Origin: Pseudomonas sp. GD03858
GTDB taxonomy: Bacteria > Pseudomonadota > Gammaproteobacteria > Pseudomonadales > Pseudomonadaceae
Direction: 5' to 3'
NCBI RefSeq assembly: GCF_029840925.1
Contig: NZ_JAOCDM010000002.1
Span: 1 to 64,000, forward strand
Length of the DNA: 64,000 bases
Part shown: piece after piece, positions 1-9,950 of the stretch
How positions within the stretch are numbered: position 1 is the stretch's first letter
Layout: each line of letters begins with the position of its first letter
Made by a program: the position numbers and the translations under genes
Notes under the pieces: generated by a model
The model's input: the letters and a program-made list of their open reading frames with translations, nothing else
The model's database searches: none
Told to the model about the DNA's origin: nothing

Positions 1-716
1 GTGCCGCTGGCCGGAGCCGCGCTTGGTGCCGGCGCTGCAGTGGCGGCCGGTGCCGCAGTGGCGGGCTTGGCCGCAGCCGGCTTGGCTGGGGCCTTCTTCA
101 CGGCCGGTTTTTTCGCCGCAGCCGGCTTGGCCGCTGGTTTGGCCGCTACAGGTTTCGCCGCAGGCTTGGCTGCCGGTTTGGCCGCTGCGGTTTTCGCCAC
201 GGGCTTGGCCGCCGGTTTTGCTGCAGGCTTTGCCGCGGCTGTCTTGGCAGCAGGCTTGGCCAGTGGCTTGGCCGCCGTCTTGCTCGCGCTGGCCTTGGAG
301 ATCGGAGTGACCGAAGCGCCGGTCAGTTTCTCGATCTGCTTGGTCAGCGAGTCGACCTGCTGGTGCAGTGCCTTGATCTCATTGCGGCTGGGCACGCCCA
401 GGCGCGAGATTGCACTGTTCAGACGCTTGTCGAAGGCTTCCTCGAGCTCGCTCCACTTGCCCAGCGCACGCTCCTTGACGTCCGACACCCGCGAGGTGGT
501 CGCCGTCTTGGCGCTGTCGGCGGCCGAGTCGACGTTCTTCTTCGCCTGCTTCTCGGCCTTTTCGCCGTCCTTCACCAGCGAATCGAACAGCTTCGGACCA
601 TCCTGGTCGATCTTGGAGTAGATACCCAGGCCCGCCAGCCAGATCTTGCGGGAGTACTTCTCGATCCCGCCGACCCAGGAGCTGCTTTCTTTCTCGGTGT
701 TCTTCTTGCCAGCCAT
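1..716 (-). CDS. phaF: PhaF, phasin/nucleoid-associated PHA granule protein (C-terminus cut by window edge)
   Basis: PhaF binds polyhydroxyalkanoate granules and, through a histone H1-like tail, DNA, and helps distribute granules at cell division (known for the family). The N-terminus reads MAGKKNTEKESSSWVGGIEK and goes on with the phasin core (SRKIWLAGLGIYSKIDQDGP), which closely resembles the neighbouring PhaI (ARKIWLAGLGAYARVGQEG). From about residue 125 the protein becomes a long Ala/Lys/Pro-rich tail of AAKPAAKP-type repeats, the H1-like region. The ATG at 714-716 follows a good AAGGAG site and lies just below the phaI stop, so phaI-phaF are co-transcribed leftwards. At least 238 residues are visible and the frame is still open at base 1. 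Confidence 0.93.
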   Translation of the reverse strand, partial: MAGKKNTEKESSSWVGGIEKYSRKIWLAGLGIYSKIDQDGPKLFDSLVKDGEKAEKQAKKNVDSAADSAKTATTSRVSDVKERALGKWSELEEAFDKRLNSAISRLGVPSRNEIKALHQQVDSLTKQIEKLTGASVTPISKASASKTAAKPLAKPAAKTAAAKPAAKPAAKPVAKTAAAKPAAKPAAKPVAAKPAAKPAAAKKPAVKKAPAKPAAAKPATAAPAATAAPAPSAAPASG

Positions 717-726
717 CCTGCTCTCC

Positions 727-1146
727 TTATGGTTTGTGCGCGACGCGCTCGAGCAGCTCGTGCAGCTGTTCAAGCTTGATGGACAACGCCTCAACGTCAT
801 GTTTAGACGGAATGCCGAGGCGATTCAAGGCGCGACCGACACGTGCATCGAAGGCTTGCTCGATTTTGTCCAGCTGGACCTCGACCTTGCCACGTACGCG
901 GGTCACTTCACGGGCGGCGTCATCGATCTGTCCATTGGCGGCGTCGAGCTCCTTGTCGAGACGCTTCTTGCCGCGCTTCTCGACGCCTTCGCCGGCCTTG
1001 ACCAGCTCCTTCAGGTATTCCGAACCTTCCTGGCCGACACGGGCGTAAGCACCCAGTCCCGCCAGCCAGATCTTGCGCGCATAACCACGCACCTCACCCA
1101 GGGTGCCCTGGACTTCTTCCTTTTTCTTTACATTCACTTTGGCCAT
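727..1146 (-). CDS. phaI: PhaI, phasin (PHA granule-associated protein)
   Basis: A 139-residue phasin that coats polyhydroxyalkanoate granules. It starts MAKVNVKKKEEVQGTLGEVR, has the phasin signature RKIWLAGLGAYARV and an amphipathic helical body, and ends in a heptad-like coiled-coil stretch (DVEALSIKLEQLHELLERV). It lacks the Lys/Ala tail of PhaF, as expected for PhaI. It is the first gene of the phaI-phaF pair with a 10-base gap to phaF; the 180 bases upstream are shared with the divergent large gene at 1327. A GAGGT element precedes the ATG. Confidence 0.95.
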   Translation of the reverse strand: MAKVNVKKKEEVQGTLGEVRGYARKIWLAGLGAYARVGQEGSEYLKELVKAGEGVEKRGKKRLDKELDAANGQIDDAAREVTRVRGKVEVQLDKIEQAFDARVGRALNRLGIPSKHDVEALSIKLEQLHELLERVAHKP

Positions 1147-1326
1147 GTTCTGTACCTCATGCTCATGAGTGGAGGGAGGAACCGCCCATGGAGGTTGGGC
1201 TTGGCTACACGTTAGAGGCAGAAATTAGAATTCTCACCCTAAGCTCGCACACAGCTCTATCTAACGCAGCCAGGCCGAGCGGACACCCCAGCATGTTCGT
1301 CCCTCGATCTCCTGGAGCCTCCAGCA
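1147..1326. promoter_or_regulatory. Divergent intergenic region between phaI and the large toxin-like gene
   Basis: These 180 bases must hold the promoters of phaI (leftward) and of the large gene at 1327 (rightward). It is locally AT-richer around 1220-1240 (gaaattagaattctcac), the likeliest place for a -10 element. No clear sigma54 site or strong operator palindrome was found. Assignment is by position only. Confidence 0.4.
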
Positions 1327-4300
1327 ATGCCCGACGCATCCACCACACTCCCGCTATCGTTCAAAAGCCTGGTCAACGCGAGGTTCGCAACGCGACCAAG
1401 CCTGCGCCAGGTCGTGGCCAAGGCAGGCTTTGACAAGCTAGCCGACCGTTATCCCTGGATCCGCGTGAACCACCCCGAACTGACGTCGCTCGAGGCATTC
1501 ACTTTGCTTCAGGCGCCGGATGAGCAAGGCACTGTCCGCCAGACCGCCCTGGTGGACGAGTTGTTCACGCATTTCCTTGCCAACCGCGATCTGGCGTTGA
1601 GCCCATCGGATCATCTGAGCATCGCGCCGCCGCTGGTGTTCCAGGCCCAAGCGCAGAGCACCGGTCGCCAACCAGTCGACCTCGACATGTCGATCCTGAA
1701 CAGCCTCTTCGATGACCTACTGGAAAACCTGGTGGAGATTTTCCTGCAGGCGCAGATCAGCTTCTGGAACGGTAGCGAGAACGCAACGGCCGTGCCGCGT
1801 CTGCGCTGGATGGAACAGATCATCAAGGCATCACTGCTCGGCACCATCGAACGACAGGATCTGGACGAGGTCGAGAAGGATGTCCTGTACACACTTGTCA
1901 ATGGCGGTAACGACACGCTCGCCATCCATGGCCTGCAGGTAACGCTCGGCCAGCAGGACAGCGCCCACGACCTGATACTGCCCGACCTGCTGATCACCGC
2001 TCAGCGCGACAATCGCCAACGGGTACTCTGGTGCAAGCCCTCAGGCACCGTGCGCAGCTTCGCCAGCATACCGGCGTTCGCCAATGCCCTGCGCGACGAG
2101 CTCGCCGACCTGTATCGCTTCGAGACGATGGCCTGGGCCAGCAACGCACTGACGGACGATACGTTCAGCTATCAGGCCACGCAGCTGCTCAACGCCATGC
2201 TGGAGCGCATCGACCGCCTGCAGTTGCACGCGATCGACACTGTCGATGACCTCGAGACGCTTTTCAGCACGCTGAGCGACCCGGGTTCGGCCTTCCCCGA
2301 CCATGCCGAAGTCTTGCACCAGGCACTCGAGGTCCCGCAGCCGGCTTGGCTGGTCAAAGCCTCGACCGAGGACCGTTTTCAATATCACATGGCATTGCTG
2401 GAACTTTCCGCCGCCCAAGTGCTGGCCAAAGGCGTCTCATCACTGGAGGGGATCGACAACCTGCGAGCGTATGCCGCCCGGCGCCTGCGCGAACAGATGC
2501 ATGCCGATCACCCGGACAAGACGCAACATGACCCTGGCCAGCTACTCATCAGCATTGCCCAGCGGGTACAGATATCGTCCACCGGGCCGGTGCGCCTGGA
2601 ATACCTGAGAACGGTCACCCTTGTCGACCTGGCGATTTCTCGCCTGAACGACAGCGATCAGGAGGTGGCGACCACGATCGCCATTGCCGGCAAGCAATCC
2701 GACGACCTCTGGATCGACCTGGACTATGTGCAGCAACTGATCCACCGCGTGGACATCGGCGGTCAGTACCCGATTTACGTCAACCGCCAGATGCGGGACT
2801 CGGCCAACAGTGCCGCGCGCCTGGCACGCTTCAGCACCGAGTGGCGATACGGCCTGCTGCTGAGCGCGTTGCAAGCCAAGATCGAAGGCCAGCTCAAGGA
2901 GCGCCCCTGGCAAGTGCTCGCCGACTTCTGTCGCGGCAAGGACGACGCCTCGCCCCGCCTGGGCATGGCGCAGCTGGCGTTTCGTTGCGCGCCGAGGGCG
3001 AAGGTCAACCAGGCACACTGCATGTTCGTGATCAAGATCGATAGCCCGCGTACCTGGATTCTCTACCGCCCCCTGAGCGAAGACGGCACCGTGAAGGCGT
3101 TCTCCAGCCGGGGCAAACTGATGGCCGCCATCAGCGCCAAAGGCAAGCTGCAAGACAACGTGCTCGCCTGGCTGGATGACAGTGCTCGCCCCATCTATGC
3201 CAACGATGGCTTCGAGCGCCCGCACCTGCACCGCCATCTTTCGGAGCTCGCGCACCTGGCAGGGCCTGGCTCGACACTGACCGATTCGCTGCTGTCGATG
3301 TTGCAAGGCCCGGCCAGCATCGCCTTCAGACCATGGACGAGCGACCTGGACAAGCAGGTGATGCAAGCAAAGGCCAAGGCAATGGTGCTGCTGGCTTCGC
3401 GGCAGAGCGTGTCCAACGCTCAGGAGCGTTGGGCGCTGATCAAGCAGTACGCATGGTTGGCCTTCAACACACTGGCGCCATTGCTGCCTGGGCCGGCAGG
3501 CACGCTGGCCTGGCTGGTCGCCACGCTGGTCACCCTCAAGGACGACCTGTCCGCACTGACCGAAGGTAGCACCGCGCAGAAAGTGCTGGCGGGCACCGAC
3601 CTGCTGATCAACCTGGCCATGCTGCTGCTCCACGCCAGCGTTCCAGGTGAGACGAGCCGTGTGCTGCCCGAACACCTCCAACCGCGCTTCGACGGCCCAC
3701 AACCGCGCGAACCGGCAACGCTGAGCACCACGGTAACGCCGGCAGCCAGAGCCTGGAAAACCACTGCCGATCCACAGCGAACCGGCGCTGTCGGCTTGAA
3801 GCGCTGGCATGGCAACCAGCGCCTGGGCAATCTGCCCGCCGAACTGCTCAAGACCCTGCCCCCTCTACGGGCACGCATCGACCTGGCGGGGCGCACTGCC
3901 GTGAAAACCGGGCGCTTGCGCGGACTCTACAAGGTAGGGGAGCAGCACTACGTGAAACTGCAGGACCACCCCTACGAAATCGAAGAGACCTGGGAAGGCT
4001 TCCGTCTCATCGGCCCAGACGAGAGCCGTGGAGAATGGACCGATCAATGGGGTGGCAACTGGGATGGTTACTATATTCCTGGCCGTGAACGAAGCCGCGG
4101 GCCATGGATGACCCGTTGGAATGGCGAATGGATGCTCGACCTCCGGCTCGCCGGCGGCATGCCCAGAAGCGTGAAGGCCGTTCGTGAAAGCAACAAGAAG
4201 ACCTTTGAAGCCCTGAGACAGCAGACCAAAGACATCGACGCTCAGCTGAAGATGAACGATGAGCTGGTCGAGCGCTACCTCGGCAAGACCAAGGCTTACG

Positions 4301-6066
4301 ATGTTGCCAGCAAAGCCTTCAAGAAAGCACTGGCTGACCATCCAGGCATCACCCGCGACAACCTGCCCGAGAACCTGCGCCAGCAGCTGCGGAATTTGCA
4401 GGACCTGCGCAACAGCCATCGAACCGACCTGTACATGCTGTCGCTAACTTACGAAAAGCTGTCGACCCTACTGACCTCGCAGGTCGAACTGTATGCGCAG
4501 CTGAGCGAGCCACGCTTCACCCGCTTCGATCGCACAAATGTCTCCACCTACGCGCGCAGCATATGGTGGGAACAGTTGATAGGGACCGACCTGCGCCTGT
4601 TCCACAACCTCTTCGATCTGACGGACTACCGCGTGCTCAAGGAACAATCGCAGGAGCTCGCCTCGCTGCCCTTCGGCGAGCTACAGGCCAACTTGTTCAG
4701 CGAATATCGCCTCAACGTGCAGGCCGCGCTGGCCATCCATAAACGCATCCTGGCGACCAGCAAGCGGCTCGACGAGAACATCAGTACCGCGCTCAACGAT
4801 GTGAATCTTCAGTTCAAGGACAAGAAAAGCACGCTCGACAAAATCATCGCGCAGCGGCATTACTCCATTGTCATCATCCACGCCCAGGTCATCAGCGATC
4901 TGAGCCAGCTACTGATCAAGAGGGATCTGCTGACGCCAGAAAACTACGACCAGCTGCTGCGCCTGCAGGCAGATCTGCGCAACCGGGATTTTCATGAAGC
5001 ACTGCTGAGCCATGACAGCCTGATGGAAACCAACCTGTCCCTTGGCCAACAGGCCGAGGTGCTGAGCACGGCACTGCGCGAGTACGAGGCTTCGCTCGGC
5101 AAGGCCAGTTACTTGCTTTCGCTCAAGGATGACGAACCTGCGCTGGATGGCGCCCGGCTGAACGAATACATCGATGCGCTCGGCGCGCTGAAGTCGCTCG
5201 CGGAAAGCGAGCTGAGCAATTGCCTGCGCGACAGCGACCAAGGCATTACACCGAAGCCCAGACCGATGACCTACCGGGCGCGCCCGGCCAAGCCTCGACT
5301 GATCCATACCCAACGAGGACGAGCGATCCTCGCCGAGCAGGAGCAGGACAGCAACCGGGCGGTACAGACCAATCCCATGACCCAGGTCGCCTACCATTAC
5401 GAACAGCGGGGCGAGCATTGGGAGAGCGTTGCCGACGCCACGGTGGCGCCAACACGCGGCATGGCCGAGCTGGCCAACACCGCCAGGCGCCTGCTGGCAC
5501 AGAAGGATGCGAGGATCATCCAGGCATCGCGCCACGCCAACGAACCCAACAGCCTGGCGGACCTGATGGACTGGCAGATCGAGGATATGGCGGATGTCGC
5601 GCGGCAGCTCGCGGGCGGTACGGCCAGCGAGAAAGCGTTGGCAGCCCAGCTGGATACGGCGGTCAAGGAGGTGCAGAGCCAAAAACGCCGCATGCTGGTC
5701 GACGCCTACTTCGATACCCGCCACCCGGACAGCAGGGCCTTGCAGTTCCTGGTGGACGAGAAGGAAGTCGATATCACGCCGACCACAGACCGCAAACGGC
5801 TCAAGGCGAACGACTTTCTCGATGTCTACACCATCACCCGCAAGGCGCCCAGGCAGAAGATCTGGGAAGCCCACTTCCACTACACCAGCGCCCAGGCGCC
5901 AGCCCATGCGTTCGCCAAAGGGCACTTGAAGTTCTGGGAGCCGCGCTCGATGAGCCGGGATGAACAGTTGGAGCGCTCGACCAACGCAAAGGAGCGAATT
6001 GCCATCTATCGCGGGGATCTTCGCCTGGAACAGGTCAAGGACCTGATTCCGTTCCCCGCGACGTGA
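1327..6066 (+). CDS. Very large toxin-like protein of the dermonecrotic-toxin (DUF6543-like) type, no NEL or LRR part
   Basis: A 1579-residue protein with no signal peptide. Recognised by architecture, not by a proven function. Residues 1-700 are a helical region containing SFWNGSENA and RLRWMEQIIKASL, phrases typical of the large Pseudomonas 'dermonecrotic toxin domain' proteins. About residues 708-772 are a hydrophobic segment (NTLAPLLPGPAGTLAWLVAT, then DLLINLAMLLLHASV) that could enter membranes. Residues 858-945 form a beta-rich segment with repeated W-G signatures (GLYKVGEQHYVKL, WTDQWGGNWDGYY, MTRWNGEWMLDLRLAGG). Residues 950-1190 are coiled-coil-like. The C-terminus has IWEAHFHY with His1516 and His1518, then AKGHLKFWEPR and IAIYRGDL; this may be the effector end, chemistry unknown. 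The same order of hydrophobic and W-G segments recurs in the NEL protein at 25766. It starts at ATG 1327 with only a weak SD (ctggag). It lies between phaI and the PHA-region gene at 6079, with no mobile element near. Confidence 0.6.
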   Translation: MPDASTTLPLSFKSLVNARFATRPSLRQVVAKAGFDKLADRYPWIRVNHPELTSLEAFTLLQAPDEQGTVRQTALVDELFTHFLANRDLALSPSDHLSIAPPLVFQAQAQSTGRQPVDLDMSILNSLFDDLLENLVEIFLQAQISFWNGSENATAVPRLRWMEQIIKASLLGTIERQDLDEVEKDVLYTLVNGGNDTLAIHGLQVTLGQQDSAHDLILPDLLITAQRDNRQRVLWCKPSGTVRSFASIPAFANALRDELADLYRFETMAWASNALTDDTFSYQATQLLNAMLERIDRLQLHAIDTVDDLETLFSTLSDPGSAFPDHAEVLHQALEVPQPAWLVKASTEDRFQYHMALLELSAAQVLAKGVSSLEGIDNLRAYAARRLREQMHADHPDKTQHDPGQLLISIAQRVQISSTGPVRLEYLRTVTLVDLAISRLNDSDQEVATTIAIAGKQSDDLWIDLDYVQQLIHRVDIGGQYPIYVNRQMRDSANSAARLARFSTEWRYGLLLSALQAKIEGQLKERPWQVLADFCRGKDDASPRLGMAQLAFRCAPRAKVNQAHCMFVIKIDSPRTWILYRPLSEDGTVKAFSSRGKLMAAISAKGKLQDNVLAWLDDSARPIYANDGFERPHLHRHLSELAHLAGPGSTLTDSLLSMLQGPASIAFRPWTSDLDKQVMQAKAKAMVLLASRQSVSNAQERWALIKQYAWLAFNTLAPLLPGPAGTLAWLVATLVTLKDDLSALTEGSTAQKVLAGTDLLINLAMLLLHASVPGETSRVLPEHLQPRFDGPQPREPATLSTTVTPAARAWKTTADPQRTGAVGLKRWHGNQRLGNLPAELLKTLPPLRARIDLAGRTAVKTGRLRGLYKVGEQHYVKLQDHPYEIEETWEGFRLIGPDESRGEWTDQWGGNWDGYYIPGRERSRGPWMTRWNGEWMLDLRLAGGMPRSVKAVRESNKKTFEALRQQTKDIDAQLKMNDELVERYLGKTKAYDVASKAFKKALADHPGITRDNLPENLRQQLRNLQDLRNSHRTDLYMLSLTYEKLSTLLTSQVELYAQLSEPRFTRFDRTNVSTYARSIWWEQLIGTDLRLFHNLFDLTDYRVLKEQSQELASLPFGELQANLFSEYRLNVQAALAIHKRILATSKRLDENISTALNDVNLQFKDKKSTLDKIIAQRHYSIVIIHAQVISDLSQLLIKRDLLTPENYDQLLRLQADLRNRDFHEALLSHDSLMETNLSLGQQAEVLSTALREYEASLGKASYLLSLKDDEPALDGARLNEYIDALGALKSLAESELSNCLRDSDQGITPKPRPMTYRARPAKPRLIHTQRGRAILAEQEQDSNRAVQTNPMTQVAYHYEQRGEHWESVADATVAPTRGMAELANTARRLLAQKDARIIQASRHANEPNSLADLMDWQIEDMADVARQLAGGTASEKALAAQLDTAVKEVQSQKRRMLVDAYFDTRHPDSRALQFLVDEKEVDITPTTDRKRLKANDFLDVYTITRKAPRQKIWEAHFHYTSAQAPAHAFAKGHLKFWEPRSMSRDEQLERSTNAKERIAIYRGDLRLEQVKDLIPFPAT

Positions 6067-6078
6067 CGGGCGCCTGGG

Positions 6079-6354
6079 TCAGGCGAGCGCCTTGTCCAGC
6101 GCTCGCTCGATCTCGCCCTTGATGCTGGCGCTCATCATCGACAGCATCATGCCCAGCTTGAGCTCGACGCGAATACGGTCATCGAAGATGTGCACGCTGC
6201 CGTTGGCGCCGCTGCGCGACACATCGACGCGGTCGCCGTTCCAGCTGGCCTTGAGGTCGTACTCGCGGGTCAGCTTGTCCACCAGCGCCTCGGCCTTGGC
6301 GCGGGCGGCCTCGCGGCCGAGGGTGTGTTTGCGTTCGACGCTGATCTGGGTCAT
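6079..6354 (-). CDS. Small polyhydroxyalkanoic-acid-system family protein
   Basis: A 91-residue protein, MTQISVERKHTLGREAARAK, of the PHA granule region family (PHA_gran_rgn): short basic proteins found beside phasin genes, function uncertain. The body alternates strands and helices (KASWNGDRVDVSRSGANGSV, then DDRIRVELKLGMMLSMMS). The open frame reaches back to 6429, but the family begins at MTQI and an AGGA element lies about 9 bases before this ATG, so the start is placed at 6354. It reads convergently into the end of the large gene at 1327, which appears to have been inserted between it and phaI. It is transcribed divergently from ubiE. Confidence 0.85.
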   Translation of the reverse strand: MTQISVERKHTLGREAARAKAEALVDKLTREYDLKASWNGDRVDVSRSGANGSVHIFDDRIRVELKLGMMLSMMSASIKGEIERALDKALA

Positions 6355-6479
6355 GCGGGTGATCCTGGAGATGAAGACAATGAGCGCATTATGCCCCCGC
6401 CCGACCGAGCGCACACCCCGCCAAGACAAATCCGCCCGCAGCCCCTAGAATGGCCGTAATTTTTTTCTGGTGAAGCGAT

Positions 6480-7250
6480 ATGACCGACCAGCGCAAAGGC
6501 GACCACGCCGAACCCACTACCCACTTCGGCTACCAGGACGTGCCCGAGAGCCAGAAGGCGAAGAAAGTCGCCGAGGTGTTCCACTCGGTGGCCGCCAAGT
6601 ACGACCTGATGAACGACGTGCTGTCCGGCGGCATGCACCGCCTGTGGAAGCGCTTCACCATCGAGCTGTCCGGCGTGCGCAGCGGCAACCGGGTGCTGGA
6701 CATCGCCGGTGGCACCGGCGACCTGGCCGCCAAGTTCTCGCGCCTGGTCGGCCCGACCGGCCAGGTGGTGCTGGCCGACATCAACGACTCGATGCTCAAG
6801 GTCGGCCGTGACCGCCTGCTCGACCGTGGCGTGGCCGGCAACATCGAGTTCGTCCAGGCCGACGCCGAGAAGCTGCCGTTCCCGGACAACCACTTCGACT
6901 GCGTGACCATCGCCTTCGGCCTGCGCAACGTGACCCACAAGGACGAGGCCATCCGCTCCATGCTGCGGGTGCTCAAGCCCGGTGGCCGCCTGTTGATCCT
7001 GGAGTTCTCCAAACCGACCAACAAGCTGATGTCCAAGGCCTACGACGCCTACTCGTTCGCCTTCATGCCGCTGGCCGGCAAGCTGATCACCAACGACTCG
7101 GAAAGCTACCGCTACCTGGCCGAATCGATCCGCATGCACCCCGACCAGGAAACGCTCAAGAGCATGATGGTCGAGGCCGGCTTCGACCGCGTCACCTACC
7201 ACAACATGACCAGCGGCATCGTCGCCGTGCACCGGGGGATCAAGCCCTGA
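6480..7250 (+). CDS. ubiE: UbiE, ubiquinone/menaquinone biosynthesis C-methyltransferase
   Basis: A 256-residue SAM-dependent methyltransferase that C-methylates the benzoquinol (or demethylmenaquinol) ring in quinone synthesis. Motif I is [20 protein letters not shown] and the post-motif acidic residue lies in VVLADIN. The family signatures [17 protein letters not shown] and [17 protein letters not shown] are present. Length is normal. Its TGA overlaps the ATG of ubiJ by one base (TGATG at 7248-7252), so it heads the operon ubiE-ubiJ-ubiB. Confidence 0.97.
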   Translation: MTDQRKGDHAEPTTHFGYQDVPESQKAKKVAEVFHSVAAKYDLMNDVLSGGMHRLWKRFTIELSGVRSGNRVLDIAGGTGDLAAKFSRLVGPTGQVVLADINDSMLKVGRDRLLDRGVAGNIEFVQADAEKLPFPDNHFDCVTIAFGLRNVTHKDEAIRSMLRVLKPGGRLLILEFSKPTNKLMSKAYDAYSFAFMPLAGKLITNDSESYRYLAESIRMHPDQETLKSMMVEAGFDRVTYHNMTSGIVAVHRGIKP

Positions 7251-7873
7251 TGCTCCTGGCCGGCCTGCTCGCCAGCGCCGAGCACGGGCTCAACCGTGTC
7301 CTGCGCCTGGACAGCACCGCCCTGCCGCGCCTGGCCGCGCTGGAGGGCAAGGTGATCGAGATCGACTGCGTGCAGCCGGCCCTGAAGCTGTTCGTGCTGC
7401 CCGACGAAGAAGGCCTGATGCTCGCCGCCCACTGGGAGAGCGAGGTCGACTGCACCTTGCGCGCCCCCGCCGGGCGCCTGGCGCAACTGGCGCTGGCCCG
7501 GGACAAGACCGCCGTGCTGCATAGCCCCCAGGTCGAACTGCATGGCGACAGTGCCGTGCTGCTCGATCTGTTCGGCATCCTGCAGGACCTGGAGCTGGAC
7601 TGGGAGTACGAGCTGCAGCGCTGGCTCGGCCCGGTGCCCACCGCACTGATCGCCGGCCACCTGCGCCTGCGCGCGCGCTGGACCCGCCAGGGCCTGGCCC
7701 GCTTCAGCCAGAACCTCTCCGAATACCTGGCCGAGGAGTCCCGCACCCTGGTCGGCAAACGCGAAGCCGAAGCGGCGTTCAGCGAGCTCGATGCGCTGAA
7801 GGTCGACATCGAGCGCCTCGAGGCACGCCTGCGCCGCCTCGCCCACACTCTTGATACCAGCGATAACGCATGA
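7250..7873 (+). CDS. ubiJ: UbiJ, ubiquinone biosynthesis accessory factor (SCP2 fold)
   Basis: A 207-residue protein with an N-terminal SCP2-like lipid-binding domain (about residues 1-110, [20 protein letters not shown]) and a C-terminal helix ([20 protein letters not shown]). In enterobacteria UbiJ is a soluble scaffold/lipid carrier of the Ubi enzyme complex acting on polyprenyl intermediates. Identification rests on the fold pattern and the invariant position between ubiE and ubiB. It overlaps both neighbours (1 base with ubiE, ATGA with ubiB), indicating translational coupling. Confidence 0.9.
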   Translation: MLLAGLLASAEHGLNRVLRLDSTALPRLAALEGKVIEIDCVQPALKLFVLPDEEGLMLAAHWESEVDCTLRAPAGRLAQLALARDKTAVLHSPQVELHGDSAVLLDLFGILQDLELDWEYELQRWLGPVPTALIAGHLRLRARWTRQGLARFSQNLSEYLAEESRTLVGKREAEAAFSELDALKVDIERLEARLRRLAHTLDTSDNA

Positions 7874-9483
7874 AGCTGCTCGCCGTCCGCCGTCTGTTGC
7901 GCATCCAGCGCGTCGTGATCCGCTACCGCCTCGATGACCTGCTGTTCGAACAACCCCTGCTGCCTTGGTGGCTGGCCAGCCTGCGCCTGCTGATGCCCTG
8001 GCGCTGGCTGCCGCGCAAGCCTTCGCAGCTGAGCCGTGGCGCGCGCCTGCGCCTGGCGCTGCAGGACCTGGGGCCGATCTTCATCAAGTTCGGCCAGTTG
8101 CTGTCCACCCGCCGCGACCTGCTGCCCACCGACATCGCCGACGAGCTGATGCTGCTGCAGGACCGGGTGCCGCCGTTCGACCCTCAGCACGCCGTGGCGC
8201 TGATCGAGGAGCAGCTCGGGGCGAAGGTGACCGAGGTGTTCAGCCGCTTCGATGTCGAGCCCCTGGCCTCGGCCTCGGTAGCCCAGGTCCACGCCGCGCG
8301 TCTGAAGAGCGGCGAGGAAGTGGTGGTCAAGGTGGTGCGCCCGGGCCTGAAGCCGGTGATCGCCCAGGACCTGGCCTGGCTGTTCCTGATCGCCAAGGCC
8401 GCCGAGCGGGCCTCGGCCGATGCCCGCCGCCTGCACCCGGTGGAGATCGTCGGCGACTACGAAAAAACCATTTACGACGAGCTCGACCTGCTGCGCGAGG
8501 CGGCCAACGCCAGCCAGCTGCGGCGTAACTTCGAAGGCTCGGAGCTGATGTACGTGCCGCAGGTGTACTGGGACTTCTGCCGGCCCAAGGTGCTGGTGAT
8601 GGAGCGCATCTACGGCGTCCCGGTCACCGACATGGCCACCCTGGCCGACCAGCGCACCGACATGAAGATGCTCGCCGAACGCGGCGTCGAGGTGTTCTTC
8701 ACCCAGGTGTTCCGCGACAGCTTCTTCCACGCCGACATGCACCCGGGCAACATCTTCGTCAGCACGGTCAAGCCGTGGAGCCCGCAGTACATCGCCATCG
8801 ACTGTGGCATCGTCGGCAGCCTCACGTCCGAGGACCAGGACTACCTGGCGCGCAACCTGATCGCCTTCTTCAAGCGCGACTACCGCCGCGTGGCCCAGTT
8901 GCACATCGACTCAGGCTGGGTGCCGGCGCAGACCAAGGTCAACGAGTTCGAGGCGGCGATCCGCACGGTGTGCGAGCCGATTTTCGAAAAGCCGCTCAAG
9001 GACATCTCCTTCGGCCAGGTGCTGATGCGCCTGTTCCAGACCGCCCGGCGCTTCAACATGGAAGTCCAGCCACAGCTGGTGCTGCTGCAGAAGACCCTGC
9101 TCAACATCGAAGGCCTGGGCCGCCAGCTGTACCCCGACCTGGACCTGTGGAGCACCGCCAAGCCGTTCCTCGAACGCTGGATGCGCGAACGCATGAGTCC
9201 GAAGGCGGTGATCGGCAACCTGTACAGCCAGGCCGAGCAGCTGCCGCACCTGGCCGACATGACCCGCGACCTGCTCGAGCGCCTGTCGCAACCGCACCTG
9301 CACGACGCGCAACTGCCCGAACGACGCCGTGCCGGCGACAACTGGGCGCTACGCCTGCTCGGCGCCGGGCTGCTCGGCGGCGGCGCCACCCTGGCCGCCG
9401 GCGCCGCCAGCCTCAGCGCCCCGGCCGCCTGGCCAGCCTGGCTGATGCTCGCCGCCGGCCTGTACTTGATCGTGCGCCGATAG
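7870..9483 (+). CDS. ubiB: UbiB, ubiquinone biosynthesis atypical kinase/ATPase (ADCK/ABC1 family)
   Basis: A 537-residue protein of the UbiB/ADCK family, needed for ubiquinone synthesis; members are ATPases with a protein-kinase-like fold. Visible features are the KxGQ motif ([17 protein letters not shown]), an Ala-rich nucleotide loop ([14 protein letters not shown]), [11 protein letters not shown] and [10 protein letters not shown]. The C-terminus has two hydrophobic helices ([20 protein letters not shown] and [16 protein letters not shown]) that anchor it in the inner membrane. It is the last gene of ubiE-ubiJ-ubiB and is followed after 73 bases by hisI. Confidence 0.97.
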   Translation: MKLLAVRRLLRIQRVVIRYRLDDLLFEQPLLPWWLASLRLLMPWRWLPRKPSQLSRGARLRLALQDLGPIFIKFGQLLSTRRDLLPTDIADELMLLQDRVPPFDPQHAVALIEEQLGAKVTEVFSRFDVEPLASASVAQVHAARLKSGEEVVVKVVRPGLKPVIAQDLAWLFLIAKAAERASADARRLHPVEIVGDYEKTIYDELDLLREAANASQLRRNFEGSELMYVPQVYWDFCRPKVLVMERIYGVPVTDMATLADQRTDMKMLAERGVEVFFTQVFRDSFFHADMHPGNIFVSTVKPWSPQYIAIDCGIVGSLTSEDQDYLARNLIAFFKRDYRRVAQLHIDSGWVPAQTKVNEFEAAIRTVCEPIFEKPLKDISFGQVLMRLFQTARRFNMEVQPQLVLLQKTLLNIEGLGRQLYPDLDLWSTAKPFLERWMRERMSPKAVIGNLYSQAEQLPHLADMTRDLLERLSQPHLHDAQLPERRRAGDNWALRLLGAGLLGGGATLAAGAASLSAPAAWPAWLMLAAGLYLIVRR

Positions 9484-9556
9484 CCAGCCGCGCCGCCGGC
9501 TGGCACACTAGCGCACAGGGGCCCGGTACAGGAGCGGGCCCGGTTTGGAGTCGACG

Positions 9557-9949
9557 ATGAAAGACTGGCTGGACGAGATCAAGTGGAACAGCGATGGCCT
9601 GGTGCCGGCGATCGCCCAGGACCACAAGACCGGGCGCGTGCTGATGATGGCCTGGATGAACCGTGAATCCCTCGCCCTGACCGCCGCCGAGCATCGCGCC
9701 ATCTACTGGTCGCGCTCGCGGGGCAAGCTGTGGCGCAAGGGCGAAGAGTCGGGCCATGTGCAGAAACTGCATGAAATGCGCCTGGACTGCGACGCCGACG
9801 TGATCATCCTGATGGTCGAGCAGTTGGGCCATATCGCCTGCCATACCGGCCGCGAAAGCTGCTTCTATCGCGTCTTCGAAGACGGCCAATGGAAAATCGT
9901 CGACCCGGTCCTGAAGGATCCGGACGCCATCTACAGCGCGGGACACTGA
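9557..9949 (+). CDS. hisI: HisI, phosphoribosyl-AMP cyclohydrolase
   Basis: A 130-residue enzyme for the third step of histidine synthesis, opening the adenine ring of PR-AMP. The metal-binding residues are in [19 protein letters not shown] and [16 protein letters not shown]. The frame extends 12 bases upstream to a TTG, but GGAG at 9547-9550 is well spaced from the ATG at 9557 and [10 protein letters not shown] is the family N-terminus. One base separates it from hisE. The two activities are on separate proteins, as usual in Pseudomonas and unlike the HisIE fusion of enterobacteria. Confidence 0.97.
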   Translation: MKDWLDEIKWNSDGLVPAIAQDHKTGRVLMMAWMNRESLALTAAEHRAIYWSRSRGKLWRKGEESGHVQKLHEMRLDCDADVIILMVEQLGHIACHTGRESCFYRVFEDGQWKIVDPVLKDPDAIYSAGH

Positions 9950-9950
9950 C

